From an uncultured Prevotellaceae bacterium (GTDB lineage: Bacteria > Bacteroidota > Bacteroidia > Bacteroidales > Bacteroidaceae), in assembly GCA_902790625.1 (NCBI GenBank), contig CADASP010000029.1:1-54341 (forward strand): a stretch of 54,341 nt of DNA, in the 5' to 3' direction. Position numbers and translations under genes: made by a program. This document shows positions 1-8,496 of this stretch, in pieces (position 1 is the stretch's first letter; every line of letters starts with the position of its first letter). The notes under the pieces were generated by a model. It had not been told where the DNA came from. It worked only from the letters and a program-made list of their open reading frames with translations, and made no database searches.

Positions 1-1
1 T

Positions 2-122
2 CGCCCTGAAAGGGCAAAAGCCCTATCTCGTCCATTATGCTTTTGCCCTTACAGGGCGTAGGCTGCGTACCACATCAACCCAGGGCGATGCCCTGGGCTA
101 GGAGTTTATTGGCCCTTCAGGC
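2..122. repeat. REP-like palindromic repeat block
   Basis: Two kinds of short palindrome lie side by side: arms GCCCTGAAAGGGCAAAAGC and GCTTTTGCCCTTACAGGGC around a loop of about 18 bases, then CCCAGGGCGATGCCCTGGG at 79-97. The same modules recur at 18053-18241. The block is downstream of the flotillin stop and is presumably a dispersed intergenic repeat that can fold into hairpins; any terminator role is inference. Confidence 0.75.
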
Positions 123-156
123 CGTCTTTGCAGAACTTGCGAAAGTTGAATAAATG

Positions 157-1650
157 TTATTCGTCCTTCCCCGTGATGCTGTCCACGGCCTCACGGGCTT
201 GGTCGTTCAGGTTCACGTTGCGCGTCACCTTCGCATCGATGGTGCCGGCGCGCATGATGTCGGCCATGTCCACGCCGGTGGCACTCTTCAGCACGTCGAA
301 AGCCTGCTTGATGGCGATGGGCACATTGCCGCTCATGGCCGAGATGCCCTGTCCGTCGCCACTGCTGTAGATGTTCACGTCCTTGATGGCGCTGATAGGC
401 TTAGCCACGTTCTCCACCACCTGCGGCAGCACCTCGATCATCATCTGCACCACGGCGGCGTTGTTATACTTCTTGTAAGCCTCGGCCTTCTTGTCCATAG
501 CCAGGGCCTCGGCCTCTCCCTTCTTCTGTATGGCGTAAGCCTCGGCCTCACCTTTGGCTTTGATACCAATGGCCTCCTGCTCCAGACGGTAGCGCACGGC
601 ATCCGACTCGGCGTTCTGTGCCAGGGCGCGCTGCTCGGCCTCGTACTTCTGTGCCTCAGCATTGCGCTTGCGCTGCTCCAGGTCGGCGGCGGCGTCCTTC
701 TCCACCTTATACTTGTCGGCATCGGCCTTCTTCTCGATTTCGGCGGCCAACTGGTTCTGCTTGATTTCAATCTGCTCCTTCGAGAGAATCTGCTCACGCT
801 TGGTCTTCTCAATCTCGGCCTCCACGGTCTTGATGTTGATGGTCTTCTGCTGCTCCTGCTGCTGTATGGCGTAGGCGGCGTCGGCATCGGCCTGTGCGGT
901 GTCGGCCTCGCGCTTCAGGGCAGCGCGCTTCAGTGCCAGGTCGTTGTTCTTCACGGCGATGGCGGTGTCGGCATCCACGCGGGCGTCGTTGGCGTCCTTG
1001 TCGGCCTTGCTCACCTCAATCTTCACGTCGCGCTCGGCCACGGCACGGTTGATGGCGGCATCCTTCTTGATTTTAGCCGTGTTGTCGGCACCCAGGTCCT
1101 TGATAAGTCCCTCGCGGTCGGTGACGTTCTGGATGTTGCACGAGATGATTTCGATACCCAGCTTGGCCATGTCGGGCTGTGCCTTCTGCATCACCTGGTC
1201 GGAGAATCCGTCGCGGTCGGTGTTGAGCGAGCGCAGGTCGAGCGTACCGATGATTTCGCGCATATTACCCTGCAACGAGTCCTGCAACTGCTCGGCAATC
1301 TCGTTAGGGGCCATGTTCAGGAAGTTCTTCGCGGCCAGACGGGTACCCTCGTTGTTGGGTGTGACGCGAATCTTGGCCACGGCATCCACGTCGACGTTGA
1401 TGAAGTCGTTGGTGGGCACGCTCTCCTCGGTCTTGATGTCAACGGTGATTTGTCCGAGGTACACCTTGTCGAGGCGCTCCAAGAAGGGGATGCGGAATCC
1501 ACCTTTGCCGATGAGCACGCGGGGCTGCGTCGACAGTCCGCTGATGATGAAGGCGAACGAGGGGGGCGCTTTTACGTAAGAGATAAAGATGAAAAACGCG
1601 AGTACTATCACTCCGATAGCAATCCACAGGTACATAGGTTCGATATCCAT
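157..1650 (-). CDS. Flotillin-family (SPFH/band 7) membrane protein
   Basis: A 497-residue protein with one N-terminal membrane segment (about residues 7-25), an SPFH domain (about 30-200) and a long Ala/Glu/Lys-rich helical region (about 200-400) with repeated KGEAEA-type motifs, typical of flotillins (FloT/YqiK type). Flotillins oligomerise on the cytoplasmic face of the membrane and organise microdomains; what it scaffolds here is unknown. A TACATTTG box at 1682-1689 on the minus strand puts transcription start about 25 bases before the ATG. It appears monocistronic. No NfeD partner, which often accompanies flotillin genes, is adjacent. The family call is firm; the role is not. Confidence 0.93.
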   Translation of the reverse strand: MDIEPMYLWIAIGVIVLAFFIFISYVKAPPSFAFIISGLSTQPRVLIGKGGFRIPFLERLDKVYLGQITVDIKTEESVPTNDFINVDVDAVAKIRVTPNNEGTRLAAKNFLNMAPNEIAEQLQDSLQGNMREIIGTLDLRSLNTDRDGFSDQVMQKAQPDMAKLGIEIISCNIQNVTDREGLIKDLGADNTAKIKKDAAINRAVAERDVKIEVSKADKDANDARVDADTAIAVKNNDLALKRAALKREADTAQADADAAYAIQQQEQQKTINIKTVEAEIEKTKREQILSKEQIEIKQNQLAAEIEKKADADKYKVEKDAAADLEQRKRNAEAQKYEAEQRALAQNAESDAVRYRLEQEAIGIKAKGEAEAYAIQKKGEAEALAMDKKAEAYKKYNNAAVVQMMIEVLPQVVENVAKPISAIKDVNIYSSGDGQGISAMSGNVPIAIKQAFDVLKSATGVDMADIMRAGTIDAKVTRNVNLNDQAREAVDSITGKDE

Positions 1651-1681
1651 AGCTGTTTAGTATTAAAATGGTTTGAGAGAG

Positions 1682-1689
1682 CAAATGTA
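1682..1689 (-). promoter_or_regulatory. Promoter -7 box of the flotillin gene
   Basis: TACATTTG on the minus strand fits the Bacteroidetes -7 consensus TAnnTTTG, 32 bases upstream of the ATG. Confidence 0.6.
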
Positions 1690-1777
1690 GGAAGAAAAGG
1701 CTTAACGGCCAAACACTCGCATGTATTTTTACACATTATTAACGCATGGGAAACTCGTGGCTTTCACAACGAATTAT

Positions 1778-1853
1778 ACGAATTAAACGAATTTCATGCG
1801 GCTCGTTGACTTCTTGCAATGCCATGTTTTAGATTACAATTCGTTTAATTCGT
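1778..1853. repeat. Inverted repeat with 16-base perfect arms
   Basis: ACGAATTAAACGAATT at 1778-1793 is matched exactly by its complement at 1838-1853, with a loop of 44 bases. It sits between the esterase stop and the flotillin promoter. It could act as a terminator-like hairpin or be a dispersed repeat. Confidence 0.7.
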
Positions 1854-1888
1854 CAAATTCGTCGTCTTAAAAGCGTAGGATTGAGTTG

Positions 1889-3877
1889 TTACAACTTCAG
1901 TTCGAAGGGCGAAAGCGGCAGTCCGTCGAGGCTGTAGGCATCAGCGCCGAGTGGGTTGTCTTTCCAAGCGTAGCGCAGGGCGGTGGGAGAACCGTTGGCC
2001 ATGCCCGCAGGAACGGTCACCCTGATGATGTTGCCCTGTGCTGAGGCATCTGCGTTGTGGAAACGGCCGCCGCCGTCTGCCAGCTCGAAATATTTCAGCG
2101 TGCCGGGGCGCAGGGGCTGGTCGAGCGTGAGCACCACCGTGCCGTCTTTCACTTCGTGGGCGACCACCCGTGGGAAGAGGTTCACCTTCTTTCCAAACAC
2201 CAGCCGGTCGAAGCAGAGACCGATGCGCTCAGCCACCTCTTTCTTGCGCAGCGGGTGGATATCGACGGTCTCACCCAGGTCGATGTTCACCACGCTCTCG
2301 GCGTAGGGGTCGGCGTCGGCCACAGTGCGCTGAGCCTCACGCACCACGCTCCATCCTGTGTTCTGGGGTTGTGGCACGCATTCCATGTAGTTGGCTAACT
2401 GCACAATGACGAAGGGCAGGTAGGGCTGGCCGAAGCGCTTGCGCCAGTTCTGCATCAGCATTCGCAGCATCGGGGCGTAGTTGCGGGCATCGGCCCCAGT
2501 GTTCGACTCGCCCTGATACCACACCACGCCGGCCAGCGCCATGGGAGCCAGCGGGTGGAGCACGGCATTATAGAGCGTGGTGGGCATGTTTTGCAAGGAA
2601 ACATCGCTGCTGGGGCACGAGGGCATGTTGGCACCAGCATGGCGCTTCCACTTGGTGCTCAGCGGCACCACATCGACTGGCATGGGGTTCAGACTGAAAC
2701 GGTCGTCGCCGAAGGCCAGACAGTAGGGCTTCTCCTTGATGAAGTGCACGGTGCCGTATTTGTTGATGAAGCGCACGGTGATGACGTTGTCGCCCTCGCG
2801 CAGCAGCCCTTCTGGTATGTCATAGCGGCGCGGTGGGTACTGGTAGCCCGTGGTGCCCACCTGCCGACCGTTGACGTAGGTGACATCCGAATCGAACAGC
2901 GTCCCCAAGAGCAGACGAGCGGGTTTGCCAGCGTGCACCTTGTCGATGTTGACGTGCTGGCGCAGCCAAATGCTGCCAATGATGCCTCGACCGCCATTTT
3001 TTGCCCATTCCATCGAGTATTGGTCAACTTCCTGCCAATTGGAATCGTCGTAGCCAAGTGCGGTGAAATCGTCTTTTTTGCCAGGGTCTTTCTCGTCGAG
3101 GATGCGGCTCCATTGCTGGTTCATCAGCATGTTGGCCCTGCTTTGGGTGCGCACGTATTCATCGTTCTGATATAGGCGGGTTTTCTCGATGAGTTCGGAG
3201 AAATCCGCTTGCAAGTAGTCGGCGCTGATCCAGGCTTCGATGGGTGTGCCGCCCCAGCTGTTCACGATGATGCCCTGCGGCACGCCCGTCGCTTGCTGCA
3301 TGCGTTGTCCGAGGAAGCTTCCCACGGCCGAGAAGAGCCAAGCGTTCTGCTTCGTCAGCGGTTTCCAGTTGATGCTGGTGGGGCGTATGTCGTCCTTCGG
3401 GCCGTGTGTGTCGGTCTCGTTCTGCACACGGAAGAGGCGCACCTGCGGGTTGTCGAAGGCATCAATCTCCTTCACATACCACGGATAGACGCGCTCAATG
3501 GTCACATCGATGTTCGACTGTCCCGAGAGCAACCACACGTCGCCCAAAGCCACGTCCAGTTTGTCGGCTGCCGCCTCTGTGCCTTTCACTTCGAGGGTGT
3601 AGCCTTCGCCCGCCTTCATCTTCTTATTGCGTGGCAGCGTCAGCGTCCAGCATCCGTTGTCGTCGGCGGTGGCCGAGGCGGTGGTGAGCACTTTTCCTTT
3701 GCCGTCGGCCAGACTGACTACCACACGCTCGCTTTTGTCGGCCCATCCCCACACGGGAATGTCAACACCCCGCTGCAGCACCATACCGTCTTGAAACAGC
3801 TGTGGCATCCTCACCTTGGCGCCTGCCGTCGTCGCAAGCAACAGGGCCATTGTCATCATTGCAATTCGTTTGTTCAT
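1889..3877 (-). CDS. Sialate O-acetylesterase-like SGNH carbohydrate esterase
   Basis: A 662-residue exported protein with a signal peptide (about 1-20, ending TAGA). It has the SGNH esterase blocks of the SIAE family: LLSGQSN with the nucleophile Ser (about 115-121), VVWYQGESN in the middle-to-late part, and VDIHPLRK carrying the catalytic Asp/His pair near the C terminus. A beta-sandwich, GH2-like sugar-binding segment interrupts the esterase domain (about 270-390), as is usual in these proteins. The family removes acetyl groups from sialic acid or from xylan; divergence from a GPH transporter/GH10/GH43 operon favours hemicellulose deacetylation, which is inference. A TAACTTTG box at 3897-3904 lies 20 bases before the ATG. 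Confidence 0.88.
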   Translation of the reverse strand: MNKRIAMMTMALLLATTAGAKVRMPQLFQDGMVLQRGVDIPVWGWADKSERVVVSLADGKGKVLTTASATADDNGCWTLTLPRNKKMKAGEGYTLEVKGTEAAADKLDVALGDVWLLSGQSNIDVTIERVYPWYVKEIDAFDNPQVRLFRVQNETDTHGPKDDIRPTSINWKPLTKQNAWLFSAVGSFLGQRMQQATGVPQGIIVNSWGGTPIEAWISADYLQADFSELIEKTRLYQNDEYVRTQSRANMLMNQQWSRILDEKDPGKKDDFTALGYDDSNWQEVDQYSMEWAKNGGRGIIGSIWLRQHVNIDKVHAGKPARLLLGTLFDSDVTYVNGRQVGTTGYQYPPRRYDIPEGLLREGDNVITVRFINKYGTVHFIKEKPYCLAFGDDRFSLNPMPVDVVPLSTKWKRHAGANMPSCPSSDVSLQNMPTTLYNAVLHPLAPMALAGVVWYQGESNTGADARNYAPMLRMLMQNWRKRFGQPYLPFVIVQLANYMECVPQPQNTGWSVVREAQRTVADADPYAESVVNIDLGETVDIHPLRKKEVAERIGLCFDRLVFGKKVNLFPRVVAHEVKDGTVVLTLDQPLRPGTLKYFELADGGGRFHNADASAQGNIIRVTVPAGMANGSPTALRYAWKDNPLGADAYSLDGLPLSPFELKL

Positions 3878-3896
3878 TTTCGTCTTTTTTTATTTG

Positions 3897-3904
3897 CAAA
3901 GTTA
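3897..3904 (-). promoter_or_regulatory. Promoter -7 box of the esterase gene
   Basis: TAACTTTG on the minus strand, in the 174-base region between the divergent esterase and transporter genes. Confidence 0.6.
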
Positions 3905-4010
3905 GGCATTTCACGCGATGAAACCATGTGTTTTCTTTCTTTTGTCGTGAAATGAAACAAAAACAAACTATTCTGCAACAAACGAAAGATGCTTTGTGCT
4001 GAGAATTGAC

Positions 4011-4018
4011 TACCTTTG
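4011..4018 (+). promoter_or_regulatory. Promoter -7 box of the xylan operon
   Basis: TACCTTTG followed by CA, 34 bases before the transporter ATG at 4052. A clear -33 TTTG is not at ideal spacing (TTTG at 3993 is close to the -7 box), so the operon may need an activator; that is inference. Confidence 0.6.
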
Positions 4019-4051
4019 CACAATATTAATAACAACAAAACTACGTTTATA

Positions 4052-5458
4052 ATGGCAACAAACACAGCTACCGCAGAAGCTAAAGGCTTCTACAAACTCT
4101 CGTGGGTCCAGCGTATCGGCTTCGGCTCGGGCGACCTGGCCCAAAACCTCATTTTCCAAGTCATTTGTACTTATCTTCTGTTTTTCTACACCGACATCTA
4201 CGGCCTCACCCCTTCGGCAGTGGCAGTCATGTTCCTGGTGGGTAATGTGGCCAACGTCATTTGGGACCCCATTGTCGGCGCGCTGATTGACAAGAGCAAT
4301 CCTCGTTTTGGCAAATACCGCTCTTATCTGCTCTATGTGGGCATCCCCCTTTCGGGCTTCGCCATCTTGTGCTTCTATAACGGTTTTGCTCCATCGTTGA
4401 TTTATGCCTACGTCACCTATATCTCCATGCAGCTACTCTATACGTTTATCAATGTGCCGTATGGAGCGCTGAACTCATCGCTGACGCGCGACACCAACGA
4501 GATTACCATCCTCACCTCGGTGCGCATGTTCATGGCCAATCTGGGTGGCTTGGCCGTCAACTCCGGCCTGCCCCTGTTCATTGCCCTGATAGCCGGTGCG
4601 CCCTCCGACAGTCTTCCCAAGGACTCCTCGGCATGGTTCACCACCATGACCATCTATGCCATCGTCGGCTTCTGCCTACTGCTGTTCTGCTTCACGCAGT
4701 GTAAAGAGCGCGTCGTGATGGATGCGAAAGCCACCGAGAGCGTCAAGGTGAGCGACCTGTGGATGGAGTTCCTGCGCAATCGTCCTTTGCGCGTCCTCGC
4801 CTTCTTCTTCATCACCGCTTTCGCCATGATGTCGGTGGGCAATGCCGCTGGTGCCTATTTCATGAACAGCAACCTGCACGGTTCGGCCCAGGAGCTGTCG
4901 ATATTCATGGCCTTGGGTTCGATACCGGCCTTCATCTTCATGCCCTTGGTGCCCTGGTTCAAGCGTATGGTGGGCAAGAAGAACATGTTCTATCTGTTCC
5001 TTGGCGCCGCCATCGTTGGCATGGCCATGCTCTACTTCATTTCTAAGATGGATCATCCCAGCATGACGATGATTTATGTGGCTCAGTTTGTTAAGAGCAC
5101 CGGTGTGATTGTCGCCACGGGTTATATGTGGGCACTGGTTCCCGAAGTGATTTCCTACGGTGAGTACACCACGGGGCGTCGCATCTCGGGCATTGTCAAT
5201 GCGCTGACGGGACTGTTCTTCAAGGCTGGTATGACCTTCGGAAGCATCGTAGGCCCCGCCGTCCTTGCCTATGTGGGCTATAATAGTGATGTGATCGACC
5301 AGACTCCTTTCGCCGAGGAGGGCATCCTGTGGCTTGTCTGCGTCATCCCCGCCATCCTGCTCGGTCTGGCCATCTGGATCATCTCGATGTATGAGCTTAC
5401 CGACGAGAAGATAGACAAGATTAACCAAGAGATTGAAGCACGCAGCAAGAATGAATAA
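4052..5458 (+). CDS. GPH-family sugar:cation symporter (MFS)
   Basis: A 468-residue inner-membrane protein with about 12 hydrophobic segments. It matches the glycoside-pentoside-hexuronide family: an early G-D-LAQN motif and D-P-V-GAL-DKSNPRFGKYR after the second helix, the cytoplasmic signature of GPH transporters. This family imports oligosaccharides or glycosides with Na+ or H+. It is the first gene of a unit with a GH10 xylanase and a GH43 enzyme, so xylo-oligosaccharides are the likely substrate, comparable to XynB-type transporters of Prevotella xylan loci. Start chosen at ATG 4052 (MATNTA), because the upstream in-frame codons lie at or before the promoter. Its stop overlaps the GH10 start by eight bases. 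Confidence 0.92.
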   Translation: MATNTATAEAKGFYKLSWVQRIGFGSGDLAQNLIFQVICTYLLFFYTDIYGLTPSAVAVMFLVGNVANVIWDPIVGALIDKSNPRFGKYRSYLLYVGIPLSGFAILCFYNGFAPSLIYAYVTYISMQLLYTFINVPYGALNSSLTRDTNEITILTSVRMFMANLGGLAVNSGLPLFIALIAGAPSDSLPKDSSAWFTTMTIYAIVGFCLLLFCFTQCKERVVMDAKATESVKVSDLWMEFLRNRPLRVLAFFFITAFAMMSVGNAAGAYFMNSNLHGSAQELSIFMALGSIPAFIFMPLVPWFKRMVGKKNMFYLFLGAAIVGMAMLYFISKMDHPSMTMIYVAQFVKSTGVIVATGYMWALVPEVISYGEYTTGRRISGIVNALTGLFFKAGMTFGSIVGPAVLAYVGYNSDVIDQTPFAEEGILWLVCVIPAILLGLAIWIISMYELTDEKIDKINQEIEARSKNE

Positions 5459-6563
5459 GACTGTGAAGACCCTTATGCTCTGCCTGACCATGGTGCCGCT
5501 GGCATCCATGGCTCAGCAGGGCTTGAAGGATGCGCTGGGCAAACATTTCCTCATTGGCGCAGCCATCAACCAGTGGCAGAGCGACGGTCAGGTGCCCGAG
5601 GCCGACATCGTGATGGACCGCCACTTCAACTGCGCCACGGCCGAGAACTGCATGAAGCCCGAGTCGCTGGCTCCAGCCGAGGGCATCTTCGACTTCCGTG
5701 TGGCCGATAAGTTCGTGGGCTACTGTCAGCAGCATGGGCTGAAGGTCATTGGCCATTGTCTCGTATGGCACTCGCAAGCCCCCGACTGGTGGTTCACCAA
5801 TGGCTACACCGCCAGTCCCGCCTCGAAGGAGGTGCTGCGCGAGCGACTCATCAAGCATATCAAGACCGTGGTGGGCCACTACAAAGGTCAGGTGCACGGC
5901 TGGGACGTGGTGAACGAGGCCATCATGGACGACGGCACCTTCCGCAAGTCGCCCTATTTCAACCTTCTGGGCGAGGAGTTCATCGAGATTGCCTTCCGCA
6001 CCGCCCATGAGGCCGACCCCGATGCCGAGCTATACTACAACGACTACTCCATGGCTGGCGAGAAGAAGCGCGAGGCCGTCTGCCGGCTGGTGCGCAACCT
6101 CAAGGCGAAGGGGCTGCGCATCGATGGCGTAGGCATGCAGAGCCACAACGGCCTGGACTATCCCAATCTGGCTGAGTATGAGAAGAGCATCGATGCCTTT
6201 GCCGCCTGTGGCGTGAAAGTGATGATGACCGAACTCGACATCAACGTGCTGCCCAACCCGCAGGGCTTCGGCGGTGCCGACATCAGCCAGAATTTCGAAC
6301 TGCAGCAGAAGTACAACCCCTATGCCGCCGGACTGCCCGCTGCCAAGCAGAAAGAAATAGACCAGCGCTGGACCGACCTGTTCAACATCTACTACAAGCA
6401 CCGCCACCAAATCAGCCGCATCACCCTCTGGGGCGTCAGCGATGGTGGCTCGTGGCTCAACGGCTGGCCCATCAAGGGGCGCACCAACTACCCCCTACTC
6501 TTCGACCGCCAGTATAAGGATAAGCCGGTGGTGCAGAAAATCATCAATCTATTCTCCCATTAG
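5451..6563 (+). CDS. Endo-1,4-beta-xylanase, GH10
   Basis: A 370-residue protein with a cleavable signal peptide (about 1-22, ending SMAQ) and a single GH10 barrel. Visible GH10 marks are HCLVWHSQAP in strand 3, GWDVVNEAI with the acid/base Glu, and VMMTELDIN with the nucleophile Glu; WGVSDGGSW near the C terminus lines the substrate cleft. It cleaves internal xylan bonds, probably in the periplasm or at the surface. ATG at 5451 overlaps the transporter stop (ATGAATAA), which suggests translational coupling. No carbohydrate-binding module and no type IX sorting domain are seen. Confidence 0.95.
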   Translation: MNKTVKTLMLCLTMVPLASMAQQGLKDALGKHFLIGAAINQWQSDGQVPEADIVMDRHFNCATAENCMKPESLAPAEGIFDFRVADKFVGYCQQHGLKVIGHCLVWHSQAPDWWFTNGYTASPASKEVLRERLIKHIKTVVGHYKGQVHGWDVVNEAIMDDGTFRKSPYFNLLGEEFIEIAFRTAHEADPDAELYYNDYSMAGEKKREAVCRLVRNLKAKGLRIDGVGMQSHNGLDYPNLAEYEKSIDAFAACGVKVMMTELDINVLPNPQGFGGADISQNFELQQKYNPYAAGLPAAKQKEIDQRWTDLFNIYYKHRHQISRITLWGVSDGGSWLNGWPIKGRTNYPLLFDRQYKDKPVVQKIINLFSH

Positions 6564-6604
6564 TCTCATCAATCCCATTAACCCCATAATCCCATCAAAA
6601 GAAT

Positions 6605-7606
6605 ATGAAACCCCGCTATCTATTTCCCAGCGACTACATGGCCGACCCTGCGGCCCACGTGTTTAATGGCAAACTCTACATCTATCCCTCGCACGACCGC
6701 GAGACGGGTGCCGCCTTCGACGACGACGGTGGACATTTCCAGATGCGCGACTATCATGTGCTCTCCTTCGACGATGTGGAGAACGGCCCCGCCACCGACC
6801 ACGGCATCATCCTCGACCAGGACCAGGTGCCCTGGGCCGAGAAGCAGTTGTGGGACAGCGATGTGGTAGAGAAGGACGGTAAATATTACCTCATCTTCTC
6901 GGCCAAGGACTATAACGGCGTGTTCCACCTTGGCGTGGCCATCGCCGAGCAGCCCGAAGGGCCGTTCATCGCGCAGGAGCACCCCATCCGTGGTGCCTAT
7001 AGCATCGACCCGTGTGTGTTCAAGGACGACGACGGGCAAGTGTATTGCTACTACGGTGGCCTCTGGGGCGGACAGCTCCAGTGGAACGTGGCCCCCGAGG
7101 TGCTGCTGAAGGAAGGCATCGACCTCGGCCCCGCCCCCGATCGCAAGACGCAGCTCTTCACCGCTGCCGACGCTCCCGCTCTGCCCAGCCTCATGGCCCG
7201 CATGAGCGACGACCTGCTGCAATTTGCCGAGGCTCCTCGCCGGGTGGTCATCCTCGACAAGGACGGCCAGCCCCTGCGCGCCGGCGACCCGCATAGATTC
7301 TTCGAGGCATCGTGGATGCACAAGTATAATGGCAAGTACTACTTCAGCTACAGCACTGGCGACAGCCATCTGCTCTGCTACGCCACGGGCGACAACCCCT
7401 ACGGCCCCTTCACCTATCAGGGCGTCGTCCTCGAACCCGTCGTGGGCTGGACCACCCACCACTGCATCGTGGAGTTCGGTGGCCAGTGGTATCTGTTCTA
7501 CCACGACTGCGTGCCCTCCAACGATGTCACCCACCTGCGCTCGCTGAAGGTGCAGCGCCTGTTCTACCGCGAAGACGGAAGCATTGAAACTGTGGTGAAT
7601 GAATGA
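6605..7606 (+). CDS. Glycoside hydrolase family 43 (xylosidase/arabinofuranosidase)
   Basis: A 333-residue single-domain five-bladed propeller. The GH43 catalytic triad can be placed at Asp in YMADPAAHVF (base), Asp in YSIDPCVFKDDDG (pKa modulator) and Glu in FFEASWMHKYNGKYY (acid). There is no signal peptide, so it probably acts in the cytoplasm on oligosaccharides brought in by the neighbouring GPH transporter, releasing xylose or arabinose; which of the two cannot be settled by reading. It follows the GH10 gene by 41 bases and overlaps the sigma-factor start by eight bases (ATGAATGA). Confidence 0.92.
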   Translation: MKPRYLFPSDYMADPAAHVFNGKLYIYPSHDRETGAAFDDDGGHFQMRDYHVLSFDDVENGPATDHGIILDQDQVPWAEKQLWDSDVVEKDGKYYLIFSAKDYNGVFHLGVAIAEQPEGPFIAQEHPIRGAYSIDPCVFKDDDGQVYCYYGGLWGGQLQWNVAPEVLLKEGIDLGPAPDRKTQLFTAADAPALPSLMARMSDDLLQFAEAPRRVVILDKDGQPLRAGDPHRFFEASWMHKYNGKYYFSYSTGDSHLLCYATGDNPYGPFTYQGVVLEPVVGWTTHHCIVEFGGQWYLFYHDCVPSNDVTHLRSLKVQRLFYREDGSIETVVNE

Positions 7607-8111
7607 CCGCTGCATCATAGAACGCTACTACCGCCAGCACCATGGCGAGCTGCTCACGTTTGTGAGCAGCCGCTTGGGTGGCGACGTGCCCCAGGCCGAA
7701 GACTTGGTGCATGATGTGTTCTTGCGGCTGCTCAGCGACGTAGGGCGTCGGCCCATCGGCGAGTCAACCATCCACAGCCTGGTCTTCACCATGGCGCGCC
7801 ATCTCATCATCGACCATTATCGCCGCCGCCGCTGTCAGCAAGAGTATGCCCTGCTGATGCGTGGATTCCTGCCATCGGAGTACAGCATCGAGCCTGCGGT
7901 CTATGCCTCCGACATCGTGCAGCATATCGAGCGTGGCCTGAGCCGCTTGCCGCAGCCCTGTGCGCAGGTCTACCGTCTGCACATCCTCGACGGCATGAAA
8001 ACCGCCGACATCGCACGCCAGTTACAGCTCGACTACAAGGTGGTGGAATACCGATTGGGACAGGCGCGGCGCGAGGTTCGCCAACGGCTGCTGCGCTACA
8101 ATTGCAGCTAA
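7599..8111 (+). CDS. ECF-type sigma-70 family RNA polymerase sigma factor
   Basis: A 170-residue protein with the two ECF domains: region 2 at about 7-75 (QAEDLVHDVFLRLL is the region 2.2-like helix) and region 4 at about 110-165, ending in a helix-turn-helix (MKTADIARQLQLDYKVVEYRL). Its ATG overlaps the GH43 stop. No anti-sigma (FecR-like) or SusC/SusD gene is adjacent, unlike most Bacteroidetes ECF loci. Being the last gene of a xylan-degrading operon, it may feed back on carbohydrate genes, or the coupling may be accidental. Confidence 0.9.
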   Translation: MNDRCIIERYYRQHHGELLTFVSSRLGGDVPQAEDLVHDVFLRLLSDVGRRPIGESTIHSLVFTMARHLIIDHYRRRRCQQEYALLMRGFLPSEYSIEPAVYASDIVQHIERGLSRLPQPCAQVYRLHILDGMKTADIARQLQLDYKVVEYRLGQARREVRQRLLRYNCS

Positions 8112-8209
8112 GGCGGCGCATGCGGCAGAAGTCGATTGATATATGTCAAAACATTGGCTTTTTGCGGAAAAATGCTACGAAATGCTGCTCAAATAGCCGT
8201 AAAAAGTAG

Positions 8210-8217
8210 TAATTTTG
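8210..8217 (+). promoter_or_regulatory. Promoter -7 box of a candidate small RNA
   Basis: TAATTTTG followed by CA, 99 bases downstream of the sigma-factor stop; no coding gene follows on this strand for more than 1 kb. Confidence 0.6.
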
Positions 8218-8221
8218 CACT

Positions 8222-8339
8222 GTAGTCGTGATGACTACACATGCTATTCATTAGGTTAGTAGTTAATACACTTTTTAAGGTAAAGATTATGTTATTAGAT
8301 GGGAGTACGGGGTGAGTGATTCATACCGTACTTTTTTTG
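8222..8339 (+). ncRNA. Candidate small RNA with intrinsic terminator
   Basis: About 115 bases between a -7 box (8210-8217) and a strong terminator. No start codon opens a convincing reading frame. An AT-rich middle contains TTAGGTTAGTAGTTAA and AAGGTAAAGATT, motifs that recur in the candidate RNA at 35690-35990. Paralogous small RNA families have been described in Bacteroides; whether this belongs to one is not known. Terminator and promoter are seen; transcription is inferred. Confidence 0.55.
8304..8339 (+). terminator. Intrinsic terminator
   Basis: AGTACGGGGTGA pairs with TCATACCGTACT over 12 positions (one mismatch, one wobble) around a five-base loop, followed directly by a run of seven T. 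Confidence 0.8.
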
Positions 8340-8376
8340 TATTCCCACACATTTTTCACCGGGGGCTACATGCGCC

Positions 8377-8457
8377 AAAAATCCCACGGCCTGGGACAAA
8401 AATTTGGAGCGCTCCAAATTTTAAAAAGTCAACGCCAAATTTTAAAAAGTCAACGCC
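8377..8457 (+). repeat. Dispersed repeat E, copy 1
   Basis: Contains ATCCCACGGCCTGGGACAAA, the palindromic TTTGGAGCGCTCCAAA, and two copies of AAATTTTAAAAAGTCAACGCC. A close copy lies in inverted orientation at 39478-39566. Function unknown. Confidence 0.75.
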
Positions 8458-8496
8458 TTTTTTTCGGGAACGATATGCTTTTTTCCGCCGTGCGCT

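Noticed and set aside
154..1809. Long plus-strand frame opposite the flotillin gene
   Set aside because: It is the antisense of a GCC/CTG-biased gene and reads as His/Leu/Val-rich low-complexity protein with no domain; the minus-strand flotillin is clearly the gene.
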